This document shows positions 1 through 8,796 of a stretch of DNA of 45,044 bases, in pieces (the stretch's first letter is position 1; every line of letters begins with the position of its first letter). Under the pieces are notes generated by a model, which was not told the DNA's origin, did not search any database, and saw only the letters and a program-made list of their open reading frames with translations. Source of the DNA: Longitalea arenae (lineage in GTDB: Bacteria > Bacteroidota > Bacteroidia > Chitinophagales > Chitinophagaceae); contig NZ_JAFFJX010000028.1 of assembly GCF_016924755.1 (NCBI RefSeq), positions 1-45,044 of the forward strand. Direction: 5' to 3'. The position numbers and the translations under genes were made by a program.

Positions 1-127
1 GAGATTTACCGCCGGCTTCCTTTAGATTCCCCCTCACGAAGGACACCCTTGCCTTTGGTTAACGCTTCCCACTATCAAGGTGCGTTCGGGACTTCCACCC
101 TAGAGTTTGCGCCCGTGCCGGGCGCAC
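1..127 (-). mobile_element. Group IIC intron, 5' end (truncated by window edge)
   Basis: Read on the minus strand from 127 leftward, the sequence starts GTGCGCCCGGCACGGGCGCA and continues with the conserved group II domain I landmarks (CTCTAGGGTGGAAGTCCCGA, then GCAAGGGTGTCC, then GGGAATCTAAAGGAAGC). From memory these follow the order and wording of the Oceanobacillus iheyensis IIC intron. The intron begins 3 nt after the T-run of a terminator hairpin, the usual target of IIC introns. The rest of the ribozyme and the reverse transcriptase lie outside the window. The matching 3' end is at the other edge of the window. Confidence 0.88.
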
Positions 128-130
128 CAC

Positions 131-170
131 AAAAAAGCGGTCTGGCCAGTTTGGCCGGACCGCTTTTTTT
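131..170. terminator. Strong bidirectional intrinsic terminator
   Basis: An A6 run, then a GC-rich stem (GCGGTC-T-GGCC, loop AGTTT, GGCC-G-GACCGC) and a T7 run. It works on either strand. On the minus strand it forms the 5' exon of the intron and its T-run ends 3 nt before the intron start, matching the known preference of group IIC introns for terminators. No gene that it terminates is visible in the window. Confidence 0.9.
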
Positions 171-268
171 GTGCTTCGTAAATATTTTTTCAGGATTTGT
201 CCGGCCCGTTAATTCCCATTCGTCATTTCCCGGTAACTTAAATATGTAATCATCAAAAATTTACTATT

Positions 269-613
269 ATGAAAGATTTTATGTTCATTTTCCGGGGCGC
301 TGCGGAGCAATATGATTTCTCTGCAGAACAAATGCAGCAACACATGCAAAAATGGTTTGCCTGGGTAGATGATCTGAAAGCGAAAAATATTTATTCAGCC
401 GGCGAGCCTTTATTACCTGATGGCAAAACGGTAAAAGGCGCCAAAGCGCTGGTTACGGATGGTCCTTTTGCCGAAAGCAAGGAACTGGTAGGCGGCTTTT
501 TTATCATCAAGGCAGCCTCGCTGGAAGAAGCAACAGAAATTGCCAAAGGCTGTCCCGACCTGCCCCTCGATGGCAGCGTGGAAGTGCGTGAAGTAATGAA
601 AATGGATATGTAA
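269..613 (+). CDS. YCII/DGPF-domain protein
   Basis: A 114-residue protein of the YCII family (PF03795). The signature DGPF lies at residues 64-67, inside the stretch ALVTDGPFAESKELVGGFF, followed by the usual EEA...A..CP end. The family has a ferredoxin-like fold of uncertain chemistry. DGPF proteins are the standard genomic partners of ECF42 sigma factors, and one follows 19 nt downstream on the same strand, so the two are probably co-transcribed. The ATG at 269 gives the normal family length. The gene follows the terminator at 131-170, so its own promoter must lie in about 171-268, where I see no clear TAnnTTTG element. The specific substrate or signal is unknown. Confidence 0.9.
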   Translation: MKDFMFIFRGAAEQYDFSAEQMQQHMQKWFAWVDDLKAKNIYSAGEPLLPDGKTVKGAKALVTDGPFAESKELVGGFFIIKAASLEEATEIAKGCPDLPLDGSVEVREVMKMDM

Positions 614-632
614 TAACCCAAATGATGGTGCT

Positions 633-1919
633 TTGAAAGAACCGGAACAAAACCGCGTGGCGCAACTGATCGATCATCTTTTCCGGCACCAGTCGGGAAA
701 GATGATCGCTGTGCTCACCCGCATCTTCGGCATGCACAACCTGGAAATGATCGAAGATGTGGTACAGGAATCTTTTTTACGGGCCATGCAAACCTGGACC
801 TTCAACCAGCTGCCCGAGAATCCCGGCGGCTGGCTGATGCAGGTGGCGCGCAACCGGGCCATTGATATCATCCGGCGGCATCAGCATTTTCAACACTATT
901 CGCGCGAGCTGGCTACAGAACTACAACAGGAAACAGAACATACCGTGCAACAGTTCTTCGGCGAAGCGGAGATCGCCGACAGCCAGCTGCGAATGATCTT
1001 CGCCTGTTGTCATCCCAGCCTGAAAGAAGAAGACCAGGTGGCGCTCACGCTAAAAACTGTATCTGGTTTTGGCGTTGCTGAAATTGCCCACGCCCTGCTG
1101 ACCAATGAAGCAGTTATCCAAAAACGCTTATACCGGGCAAAACAGTTCTTAAAAGACAACCAGATCGCATTGGATATTCCGGCCGGCCAGGAACTGTCGC
1201 GCCGCTTGGACATTGTTTACACCGTCCTGTACCTGCTTTTCAACGAAGGATACAATTCCGGGACTGCCAATGAATTGATCCGAAAAGACCTCTGCGCTGA
1301 AGCCATGCGGCTTTGCCTCCTGCTTACAGAACATAAAGCAGGCAAACAGCCTACCACCTTTGCTTTATTATCATTGATGTGTTTCCAGGCATCCCGCTTT
1401 GAAAGCCGCATAGATGAAAACAATGCCATTATCTTATTACAGCACCAGGACAGAAGCACCTGGAACAAGGCGCTTATCCAAAAGGGATATGATTTCCTGA
1501 ACCTCTCTTCGCAGGGGAATGACCTTACGGTGTATCATCTTGAATCGGCCATTGCTGCCGAACATTGCCTGGCAAACAGTTTTGCAGCAACCAACTGGCA
1601 ACGCATGCTGCAACTCTACGATCTGCTGCTTGAACGAAAGCAAACGCCCCTGGTCATTTTGAACAGGGCCATTGTATTGGCGCAACTGCATCAAACAGCT
1701 GCTGCGGTGCAGGAAATATGGCAGATCAACGGCATTGAGCAGCTGATGAACACCCAATATATATTCAGCGCGGTAATAGGCGAACTATACATTCAACTGG
1801 GCGATGATCACAATGCCGCCATATTCCTTCAAAAAGCCCTGTCCTTAACCACTTCGCTGGCTGAGAAAAAGCTGATCAGCACGAAACTGGAAACATTGTC
1901 CCGGACAAAGTTGAATTGA
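633..1919 (+). CDS. ECF42-type RNA polymerase sigma factor with C-terminal extension
   Basis: A 428-residue sigma-70 family protein. Residues 1 to about 80 are region 2 (IEDVVQESFLRAMQTW, then ARNRAIDIIRR). Residues of about 110-175 are region 4 (AEIAHALLTNEAVIQKRLYRAK). The remaining 240 or so residues form the helical TPR-like extension typical of ECF42 proteins (LFNEGYNSG, then LLERKQTPLVILNRAI). This group has no anti-sigma factor gene and is encoded beside DGPF proteins, as here. The extension is thought to control activity. The only start that keeps region 2 is TTG at 633, since ATG codons at 622 and 625 are out of frame. The regulon is unknown. Confidence is high for family, lower for the exact start. 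Confidence 0.92.
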   Translation: MKEPEQNRVAQLIDHLFRHQSGKMIAVLTRIFGMHNLEMIEDVVQESFLRAMQTWTFNQLPENPGGWLMQVARNRAIDIIRRHQHFQHYSRELATELQQETEHTVQQFFGEAEIADSQLRMIFACCHPSLKEEDQVALTLKTVSGFGVAEIAHALLTNEAVIQKRLYRAKQFLKDNQIALDIPAGQELSRRLDIVYTVLYLLFNEGYNSGTANELIRKDLCAEAMRLCLLLTEHKAGKQPTTFALLSLMCFQASRFESRIDENNAIILLQHQDRSTWNKALIQKGYDFLNLSSQGNDLTVYHLESAIAAEHCLANSFAATNWQRMLQLYDLLLERKQTPLVILNRAIVLAQLHQTAAAVQEIWQINGIEQLMNTQYIFSAVIGELYIQLGDDHNAAIFLQKALSLTTSLAEKKLISTKLETLSRTKLN

Positions 1920-2055
1920 GGAAGTGGGCAGTGGGCAGTTGGCAGTTGGCAAAATACCTGTTACTTTTACTTAACTACTGCTTTAAACATCATGATTTAT
2001 CAGTTGGCCATTTGCAGTGGGCAGTTGGCTGTTCGCAATTGGCAGATGGCAATAA
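1920..2055. repeat. Degenerate short repeats between convergent genes
   Basis: The gap between two convergent genes holds many copies of a short word of the type GGCAGTTGGCA (GTGGGCAGTTGGCAGTTGGCA near 1924-1950, similar runs at 2004-2053). The words GCAGTTGGC and GCAATTGGC recur and include partial palindromes. No terminator with a clear T-run is seen, so folding of this repeat may serve that role. Similar words appear near 9630 and 11959. Confidence 0.6.
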
Positions 2056-2058
2056 AGG

Positions 2059-3069
2059 CTACTTACTCAGTCTTTGATTCAGCTTATTAACAATCTCCGT
2101 TATGGATATTTTCTCCATGCATTTGAAATGCCCGAGCGGACATTTATCATATCCTATTTTAGAGCAGGGCCGGCAGTACAGGGGCCTTATTTCCATGATA
2201 TCATAAGGCAGTTTGTCTTTCGCTAATTGCTGCGAGGAGGCACCATAATACGGATACATGCCAAACTGCGGCACCGTATTGCCCCATATAGAAATGATCT
2301 GTTTTTTAAAAGCAGAAGCAATATGCATCAACCCTGTGTCATGGCTTATGATGAGTTTGGCGCGGCGCACCAGGTCAGCCGATTCATTAATGTTGAATTT
2401 GCCGCAGGAGTTATAGATCTTATGCGGGTCAACGCTGGCGATCTGCTCACCGGTTGCGCGGTCCTCTTTTCCGCCCAGCAAAATAATGGGATGATCAATG
2501 GCGGCGCAGAGCTCCTTCAGCTTATGGATGGGTAATTTCTTGGTGTTATGCGCGGCGCCGATCACTACCCCAATATAACCGGCCAGGTGGCCTGCGGGGA
2601 TATCGCTCTCCTTCACCTTATCTTTTTCCGGAATAAAATAGTCCAGGCCGCGGCCATCATTCTTTACGCCCAGCGATTTAACCGTTTCCAGGTAGCGGTC
2701 AACGATATGAACATCGGGCAGTACATTCAGTTTAAGGCTGGTGTATATGAATTTCTGAATATTGAGCTTATTGAAAGAAAAGGATTTTCTGCCCAATGCC
2801 TTTTTTACCCGCATGGTACGCAGGTTGTGGTGCAGGTCGATCACATAGTCAAAATTCTCCTGCTGCAAGGGAGCTATCACTGCCTGCAGGTCATCCTGCA
2901 GGTAATGTAGTTTATCAATATAGGGATTGGCCTCCAGCACTGCCCGGAAACTGGATTTGGTGAGATAATGGATCTCAACATCCGGCAACTGGTTCTTCAG
3001 GCATCGGATCACAGGTGTTGTTAAAACAATATCCCCAATGGAGCTAAATCTGATAATAAGGATCTTCAT
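2059..3069 (-). CDS. Glycosyltransferase family 9 (heptosyltransferase-like)
   Basis: A 336-residue GT9 protein. The N-terminal Rossmann half begins MKILIIRFSSIGDIVLTTPV, the classic start of ADP-heptose:LPS heptosyltransferases. The C-terminal half contains VIGAAHNTKKLP, ILLGGKEDRATGE, and SHDTGLMHIASAFKKQIISIWG, the nucleotide-sugar binding face. Such enzymes add heptose or related sugars to the lipid A core on the inner face of the cytoplasmic membrane. ATG at 3069 is preferred to the TTG three codons upstream because it places the conserved MKIL at the terminus. It is the last gene of a minus-strand run, 20 nt after the MFS gene. Donor sugar cannot be told from sequence. Confidence 0.9.
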   Translation of the reverse strand: MKILIIRFSSIGDIVLTTPVIRCLKNQLPDVEIHYLTKSSFRAVLEANPYIDKLHYLQDDLQAVIAPLQQENFDYVIDLHHNLRTMRVKKALGRKSFSFNKLNIQKFIYTSLKLNVLPDVHIVDRYLETVKSLGVKNDGRGLDYFIPEKDKVKESDIPAGHLAGYIGVVIGAAHNTKKLPIHKLKELCAAIDHPIILLGGKEDRATGEQIASVDPHKIYNSCGKFNINESADLVRRAKLIISHDTGLMHIASAFKKQIISIWGNTVPQFGMYPYYGASSQQLAKDKLPYDIMEIRPLYCRPCSKIGYDKCPLGHFKCMEKISITEIVNKLNQRLSK

Positions 3070-3088
3070 AATATTCAATAAACCGGTC

Positions 3089-4309
3089 TCACTGTTCTAC
3101 GTAATTGAGATCTTTATGAAAAGTTTCTTCTGTTAACAAGGCCGACACGATACCGATCACCATCACGACTATGCCGGTGATCATGCCACTGTTTACATAC
3201 CCGGCCGAGCCCTGCAATGAAGTGAATAAAATAGAGATCGGGATCAATGCGCCGCGCACCATATTCGGTACGGTGGTGGCTGCAGTAGCCCGGATATTGG
3301 TACCAAACTGTTCGGCAGCCATGGTTACAAAAATCGCCCAGAAGCCGGTGCCAAAACCGAGCAGGGCGCAGGCGGCATATAAACTGTTCACCGGGGCGCC
3401 ATTCAGATTAAAGAACCATACAATACCAATGGCCGTTAACCCGTAAAAAATGAACAGCGCTTTTTTACGGCTTTTCAACGACTGACTTAACAATCCCACC
3501 GCAATATCGCCAATAGAGATAGCCGCATAGGAAAACATGACGGCTTTGCCCGGATCGACCTTACCCACAACGCCCATTTTTTCGCCAAACTCCTTAGAGA
3601 AAGTGACCAGGATGCCGATCACATACCAGGTAGGCAACCCGATCAGAATACTGGTAAGGTATTTTCTTAATCGTTTGCCATTATTGATCAACATAAAAAA
3701 GTTCCCTTTCGATATGTTGCTATGCTGAATATTCTGGAACATACCCGATTCGAGTACGCCCACCCGCAATAGCAATAACATGAAGCCAAGGCCACCGCCA
3801 ATAAAATAACAGGTGCGCCAGTGGAAGTTCTCTTTAAAGAAGAATGCGACCACGGCACCGGTTAAACCAATACCCGCCACCAGGGATGTACCGACCCCGC
3901 GTTTTTCTTTAGGTAACAGTTCACTTACCAGGGTAATACCGGCGCCCAGCTCACCAGCCAGGCCAATCCCTGTTAAAAAGCGTACAGCTGCATACTGCTC
4001 TACCGTTTGCACAAAACCGTTGGCAATATTTCCCAGGGAATATAAAATGATAGATGCGTATAACACTTTCAGGCGGCCTTTCTTGTCACCCAGAATACCC
4101 CACAAAATACCGCCTATGAGCAAACCGGCCATTTGCACATTGATGATGAACAAACCTTCGGAAGCGATCTGTTCAGGGGTTAGCCTCAGGTCTTTTAGCG
4201 AATCAACACGAATGATACTGAAGAGTAAGAGGTCGTAAATATCAACGAAGTAGCCCAGAGCAGCTACTAGAACTGCCAGGCTAAAGACAGATACTGGTTT
4301 TGATTGCAT
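3089..4309 (-). CDS. MFS transporter
   Basis: A 406-residue major facilitator with about 12 membrane segments. Motif A-like signals follow the second helix (GILWGILGDKKGRLKVLYAS), and helix 5 carries GIGLAGELGAGITLVSELLP followed by PKEKRGVGTS, the pattern of the sugar-phosphate/metabolite:H+ symporter branch of the superfamily. Substrate is not readable. The ATG lies 3 nt after the stop of the upstream DedA gene, so translation is probably coupled. The GT9 gene follows on the same strand. The cluster suggests an envelope or small-solute role, but that is only inference. Confidence 0.9.
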   Translation of the reverse strand: MQSKPVSVFSLAVLVAALGYFVDIYDLLLFSIIRVDSLKDLRLTPEQIASEGLFIINVQMAGLLIGGILWGILGDKKGRLKVLYASIILYSLGNIANGFVQTVEQYAAVRFLTGIGLAGELGAGITLVSELLPKEKRGVGTSLVAGIGLTGAVVAFFFKENFHWRTCYFIGGGLGFMLLLLRVGVLESGMFQNIQHSNISKGNFFMLINNGKRLRKYLTSILIGLPTWYVIGILVTFSKEFGEKMGVVGKVDPGKAVMFSYAAISIGDIAVGLLSQSLKSRKKALFIFYGLTAIGIVWFFNLNGAPVNSLYAACALLGFGTGFWAIFVTMAAEQFGTNIRATAATTVPNMVRGALIPISILFTSLQGSAGYVNSGMITGIVVMVIGIVSALLTEETFHKDLNYVEQ

Positions 4310-4312
4310 TCG

Positions 4313-5293
4313 TTACTTAGTTGGGGGTTGAGATACCTTTTCTTTTTTTCTTCCGGAAAATAATTTTATCAATACAGGGGCAGTGGTTACGACAACTATA
4401 CCCAGTACAATTACTTCGAGGTGTTTCTTCAGGTCAAAATCAAATTGGGTGAAGATCCATTTTTGCAAAAAGTGCCCGGCAATGATCATGCTGAATACCC
4501 AGGCGATACAACCTACCATGTTATAAAAGGAGAATTTCTTTCTATCCATCGCCACGATACCCGCAACAATGGGCGCGAAGGTTCTTACGATGGGTAGAAA
4601 GCGTGCGAAAATGATAGCGCCGCCTCCATGTTTCTCATAAAAATCGTGCGCATCGTACAGATATTTTTTCTTGAACAGGAAACGGTCGCGCCAGTGGAAC
4701 ATGGTTGGACCGATCTTTCTTCCGGTCCAGTAGCCTACGGTATTACCCAATATACCGGCTACAGAGATCAGGGAGATGAGGATGAACAGATCGAGCCATT
4801 CATAGCGCACGCCTTGGAACCCGAATTTTCTGAACAGGTCATCAACCAGGTTGGTGCTATAAATGCCTGCTACGAACAAGAGGCTGTCGCCCGGCAAAAA
4901 GAAGCCCACGAACAAACCGGTTTCAGCAAAAACTATAAAGAGTAAGAGAAAAAATCCACCGTAAACAATATAGAACATGGGGTTCAGCAGATCCTTCCAG
5001 GTAAATTTCTTTTGCAGCACCACCAGCTCCCCTTCTTTCAGCGAAGCGCCGGCTACCGTATAAGGTTCGTGGTGAGCAGCATTGATGATCACGGAATCTG
5101 CCGGGTTTATATTGATCGTTATATAACCCAGGTTATCGGGAGAATAGGTTGTTGTCTGGCCTGCAACCGTCACCGTTAATTTATCAATCGGTGCTTCGTA
5201 CTGATTGGTACATTGAATTCTTATTTGCTGTTGTGCCATAACTCCGGATACTAGCAACACATTCAACAATAAAAATATCAGTCGTTTCAACAT
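4313..5293 (-). CDS. DedA/VTT-domain membrane protein with extra periplasmic N-terminal domain
   Basis: A 326-residue protein. Residues 1-20 are a signal peptide ending VMAQ. Residues of about 21-95 form a small beta-rich region (IRIQCTNQYEAPIDKLTVTV) resembling a carboxypeptidase-regulatory-like fold. From about 105 onward is a full DedA protein (PF09335) with FAETGLFVGFFLPGDSLLF, then GNTVGYWTGRKIGP and the family motif FARFLPIVRTFAPIVAG. DedA proteins act in membrane homeostasis, and some flip undecaprenyl phosphate or other lipids. Most are about 200-220 residues, so the extra domain is unusual. The gene sits between the symporter (60 nt upstream) and the MFS gene (3 nt downstream). Confidence 0.9.
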   Translation of the reverse strand: MLKRLIFLLLNVLLVSGVMAQQQIRIQCTNQYEAPIDKLTVTVAGQTTTYSPDNLGYITININPADSVIINAAHHEPYTVAGASLKEGELVVLQKKFTWKDLLNPMFYIVYGGFFLLLFIVFAETGLFVGFFLPGDSLLFVAGIYSTNLVDDLFRKFGFQGVRYEWLDLFILISLISVAGILGNTVGYWTGRKIGPTMFHWRDRFLFKKKYLYDAHDFYEKHGGGAIIFARFLPIVRTFAPIVAGIVAMDRKKFSFYNMVGCIAWVFSMIIAGHFLQKWIFTQFDFDLKKHLEVIVLGIVVVTTAPVLIKLFSGRKKEKVSQPPTK

Positions 5294-5353
5294 AAAATTT
5301 TTTAATGAATAAGTTTATTTTGTTTGGTTGTTCCCCCTTTGCGGGAATCCTGT

Positions 5354-6865
5354 CTACTCATTTACCAATACCGGATCGGTTGGCGCCATTTCGGGTTTCA
5401 GTTCGCCCTCCCACTTACTTACTACACTCGTTGCCAGGGCATTGCCTACTACATTGGTCATGGTACGGAACATATCACAAAAATGATCGATCGGCAAGAT
5501 CAAAGCAACACCTTCCGGTGGAATTTTAAACATGGCGCAGGTGGCGGTCACCACAACCAGCGAAGCCCGCGGCACGCCTGCAATTCCTTTACTCGTTAAC
5601 ATCAGCACCAGCAGCATGGTGAGCTGCGTGCCCAGGTCAAGATGTATGCCATAAGCCTGCGCAATGGCCAAACTGGCGAAGGTCATGTACATCATACTGC
5701 CATCGAGATTGAAACTGTAACCCAGGGGCAAAATGAATGAAACAATTTTGTCTTTGCAACCAAACCGTTCCAGTTCTTCGGTCAATTTTGGAAAAACAGC
5801 TTCGCTGCTGGTGGTACTGAAAGCGACCAGCATGGGCGAAGCGATCCGTTTTATCAAAGTGCCTACGCGTTTGCCCAGGATCAAATACCCTACCGATAGT
5901 AAGATAACCCATAAAATCGCGATACCTATCAAAAAGAACATCAGGTATTTACCATAGAACAGGAACACTTCCAGCCCCTTGGTGGCGATCACAGCGGCAA
6001 TTGCGCCAAAAACTCCCAGGGGCGCAAAGTTCATCACATAGCCCACCATTTTTAATATAACATGGGCTACGGCATCCAGCGCTTTTACCAGGGTCTTGGA
6101 GTAATTGCCCAGGGCCGACATAGCCACACCAAAAAAAATACTGAAGATGACGATCTGCAGTATTTCATTGGTAGCCATAGCTTCAATGACACTTTTAGGA
6201 AATACGTGCTCCACAAATTTACCCAAAGAAAATTCCTGCGTTTTACCGATCAGGTCTTTGGCGCCGGCAGTATCGGCATTGCTGAGATCAACGGCGTAAC
6301 CAGGTTTTGCCAGGTTAACGATGAGCATACCCAGCAGCAGGCTTACCAATGAAGCGGAGATAAACCAAAGCAGCGCTTTGCCTCCTACCCTGCCAACTGT
6401 TTTCAGATCGCCGAGTTTGGCGATGCCCACTACAAGCGTACAGAAAACAAGCGGTGCAATAATCATTTGAACCAGCCGCAGGAAAATAGTAGTCAATAAT
6501 TTAATATTATCGCTGAACGACTGAATGGCCTTAATGGACGCCGTACCGTGTTTGGGTGCAACCTTGATCTTGTTTAATGTCAACTCCCTGTTGACCTCGT
6601 AAGAAGCGTTCGTATTGGCCACTACCAGCCAGGTTCCGGCGGTTACGGTTGTTTGACGATAAGCAGCAGAATCTTTAACAACCTCGATCGGCTGTTGTAC
6701 TTCTTTCCCCGAGAGAACCAACGTGATAGTGTCCTTTCCCGTATAATCTTTAGCAGGGGAATAGGTAATGTTGTGCCCTGTTCCTACCCGGTGCATCAGA
6801 TAACCCACAATAATACCCGCCGCCATGGCGATCAGTATATAGAGCGTGAGCCTGTTTTTCTTCAT
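5354..6865 (-). CDS. Dicarboxylate/amino acid:cation symporter (DAACS) with N-terminal insertion
   Basis: A 503-residue symporter of the GltP/DctA family (PF00375). The core has IKLLTTIFLRLVQMIIAPLVF, the serine-rich hairpin (AFSTTSSEAVFPKL) and SFNLDGSMMYMTFASLAIAQ, which is the NMDGT-type cation/substrate motif in the variant form NLDGS. It probably imports C4-dicarboxylates, glutamate or aspartate with Na+ or H+. Between the first membrane helix (YILIAMAAGIIVGYLM) and helix 2 there is an insertion of about 85 residues, polar and beta-like (residues 30-115), expected to face the periplasm. This insertion is the odd feature. Likely first gene of the minus-strand run that continues to 2059. 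Confidence 0.93.
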   Translation of the reverse strand: MKKNRLTLYILIAMAAGIIVGYLMHRVGTGHNITYSPAKDYTGKDTITLVLSGKEVQQPIEVVKDSAAYRQTTVTAGTWLVVANTNASYEVNRELTLNKIKVAPKHGTASIKAIQSFSDNIKLLTTIFLRLVQMIIAPLVFCTLVVGIAKLGDLKTVGRVGGKALLWFISASLVSLLLGMLIVNLAKPGYAVDLSNADTAGAKDLIGKTQEFSLGKFVEHVFPKSVIEAMATNEILQIVIFSIFFGVAMSALGNYSKTLVKALDAVAHVILKMVGYVMNFAPLGVFGAIAAVIATKGLEVFLFYGKYLMFFLIGIAILWVILLSVGYLILGKRVGTLIKRIASPMLVAFSTTSSEAVFPKLTEELERFGCKDKIVSFILPLGYSFNLDGSMMYMTFASLAIAQAYGIHLDLGTQLTMLLVLMLTSKGIAGVPRASLVVVTATCAMFKIPPEGVALILPIDHFCDMFRTMTNVVGNALATSVVSKWEGELKPEMAPTDPVLVNE

Positions 6866-7067
6866 GTAGATCCGTTAAAAAGTAATAGGGTGCAATATAA
6901 TATTAAAAGCATAAACCAATTTGAGAGATCGTTTTATCTTTTGCCCCGGGGATGTGGAGAGGATTTAAGAACTCTTTTGAGCAGTAATTTTAAGAAATCC
7001 TTATCTTTCCGACCTCATACATGATTAAAGAAATACTATTCATTCAAAAAACTTCTAACTCGCTCTT

Positions 7068-8708
7068 ATGAGTTTATTTGTCAAAAAACCGTTGGATTCA
7101 TTATTAAATGAAGCAAAGGATACCAGTGGGCATACCCTTAAAAAAACACTGGGCGCCGGTTCCCTTATAGCATTGGGTATCGGGGCCATCATTGGCGCCG
7201 GTTTATTCTCCATTACCGGTGGCGCCGCTGCCAACCAGGCCGGCCCTGCCATTACCATCTCCTTCATAGTTGCCGCTTTGGGTTGCGCTTTTGCCGGCTT
7301 ATGTTATGCAGAATTTTCATCTATGATCCCCGTTGCGGGAAGCGCTTATACATATTCCTATGCTACCATGGGCGAATTTGTAGCCTGGATCATTGGCTGG
7401 GACCTGGTGCTGGAATATGCCGTTGGTGCAGCCACGGTAAGTATCAGCTGGAGCCGCTACCTGGTACGGTTCCTGGCAGATTTTAATATCCACCTGTCGC
7501 CTGCCATAACCGCGGGGCCATGGGATGGCGGCATCATCAATGTACCCGCGGTTTTTGTAGTGATCTTAATGAGTTTGTTACTGGTAAAAGGCACTAAAGA
7601 AAGCGCCTTTATCAATGGAATTATCGTTACCCTGAAAGTGGCCGTTGTGCTGATCTTCATAATCATGGGCTGGAAGTATATTAACAATGCAAACTATACT
7701 CCTTACATTCCTGAGAACACCGGCAATTTCGGTGAGTTTGGTTTCAGTGGCATCATCCGGGCAGCCGCTATCGTGTTCTTTGCATACATCGGCTTCGATG
7801 CGGTAAGTACCGCCGCGCAGGAAGCCAAGAACCCGAAAAAAGATATGCCCTGGGGTATCCTCGGTTCGCTGGCTATTTGTACGGTCCTGTACATCCTGTT
7901 TGCCCACGTAATGACGGGCGTAACCAACTATACTTCCTTCAAGGGCCAGGATGGTATCGCCCCGGTAAAAGTAGCAATTGACCATATGGGTACGCCCGAT
8001 GCGAACGGCGTGGTGCATGCTGATTATCCCTGGTTGAACAAGGCCATTGTACTCGCTATTCTGGCCGGTTATATGTCGGTGATCCTGGTGATGTTGATGG
8101 GCCAGAGCCGCGTATTCTTCAGCATGAGTAAAGACGGTTTGTTACCGCGGGTATTTTCTGAAGTGCATCCAAAGTTCCGCACCCCGGCAAAAAACAATAT
8201 GTTGTTCCTGCTCTTTGTAAGCCTCTTCGCAGCTTTTGTACCGGCCCGGGTGGTGGGAGAAATGACCAGTATCGGCACCCTGTTCGCTTTCATCCTGGTT
8301 TGTATAGGGGTGATCATCATGCGTAAGACCATGCCTAATGCTCCCCGCGCCTTTAAAACGCCGCTGGTACCATTAGTGCCCATCCTGGGTGTGTTCACCT
8401 GTTTGTTCATGATGGTGTTCCTGCCGCTCGACACCTGGATCCGGCTGATAGTTTGGATGATCCTTGGACTTGATATCTACCTCGCTTACGGCGTTCGTCA
8501 CAGTATATTATCGGCCAACAGCCCGACCACTCTCCCCCAGGGTAACAAAGTGGGTGGTATTTGTGGACTGGTGCTTTCCATCGTTTTGGCCATCATAGCC
8601 TTTGTTCATCATATGCTGACACCCGATGACGCCGGCATATTCTATTTTTCGCTGGTCTTTGCCTTGCTGCATGCCATACTATTTGGCTACAAGATGTTTA
8701 AAAAATAA
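7068..8708 (+). CDS. APC-family amino acid permease
   Basis: A 546-residue permease of the APC superfamily, cationic-amino-acid-transporter branch (YfnA-like). The first helix carries GIGAIIGAGLFSITGGAAAN, the unwound substrate-binding motif, and the protein continues with PVAGSAYTYSYATMGEFVAW and IIRAAAIVFFAYIGFDAVST, the typical helix 1, 3 and 6 signatures. About 12-14 membrane helices are predicted by eye. Substrate is likely an amino acid, the kind uncertain. It is divergently transcribed from the symporter at 6865. An intrinsic terminator follows at 8735, so it is a single-gene unit. Confidence 0.92.
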   Translation: MSLFVKKPLDSLLNEAKDTSGHTLKKTLGAGSLIALGIGAIIGAGLFSITGGAAANQAGPAITISFIVAALGCAFAGLCYAEFSSMIPVAGSAYTYSYATMGEFVAWIIGWDLVLEYAVGAATVSISWSRYLVRFLADFNIHLSPAITAGPWDGGIINVPAVFVVILMSLLLVKGTKESAFINGIIVTLKVAVVLIFIIMGWKYINNANYTPYIPENTGNFGEFGFSGIIRAAAIVFFAYIGFDAVSTAAQEAKNPKKDMPWGILGSLAICTVLYILFAHVMTGVTNYTSFKGQDGIAPVKVAIDHMGTPDANGVVHADYPWLNKAIVLAILAGYMSVILVMLMGQSRVFFSMSKDGLLPRVFSEVHPKFRTPAKNNMLFLLFVSLFAAFVPARVVGEMTSIGTLFAFILVCIGVIIMRKTMPNAPRAFKTPLVPLVPILGVFTCLFMMVFLPLDTWIRLIVWMILGLDIYLAYGVRHSILSANSPTTLPQGNKVGGICGLVLSIVLAIIAFVHHMLTPDDAGIFYFSLVFALLHAILFGYKMFKK

Positions 8709-8734
8709 CGATTTTCAGATCTGTTCAATAAAAG

Positions 8735-8763
8735 CCCCGCCTGCCGGCGGGGTTTTGTTTTAA
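8735..8763 (+). terminator. Intrinsic terminator after the APC permease
   Basis: Perfect 7-bp GC stem CCCCGCC, loop TGCC, GGCGGGG, followed by TTTTGTTTT. It lies 26 nt after the stop codon of the permease. Confidence 0.9.
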
Positions 8764-8796
8764 ACAGTGTATGTTGGCTACTTGCCCCAGTTATTT

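Noticed and set aside
49-249. Plus-strand open frame across the left edge and terminator
   Set aside because: It runs through the intron 5' end and the terminator hairpin, so its codons come from ribozyme and hairpin sequence.
1140-1470. Several long open frames antisense to the sigma factor gene
   Set aside because: They lie within a well-supported gene on the opposite strand and have no features of their own; similar shadows occur in the other large genes.
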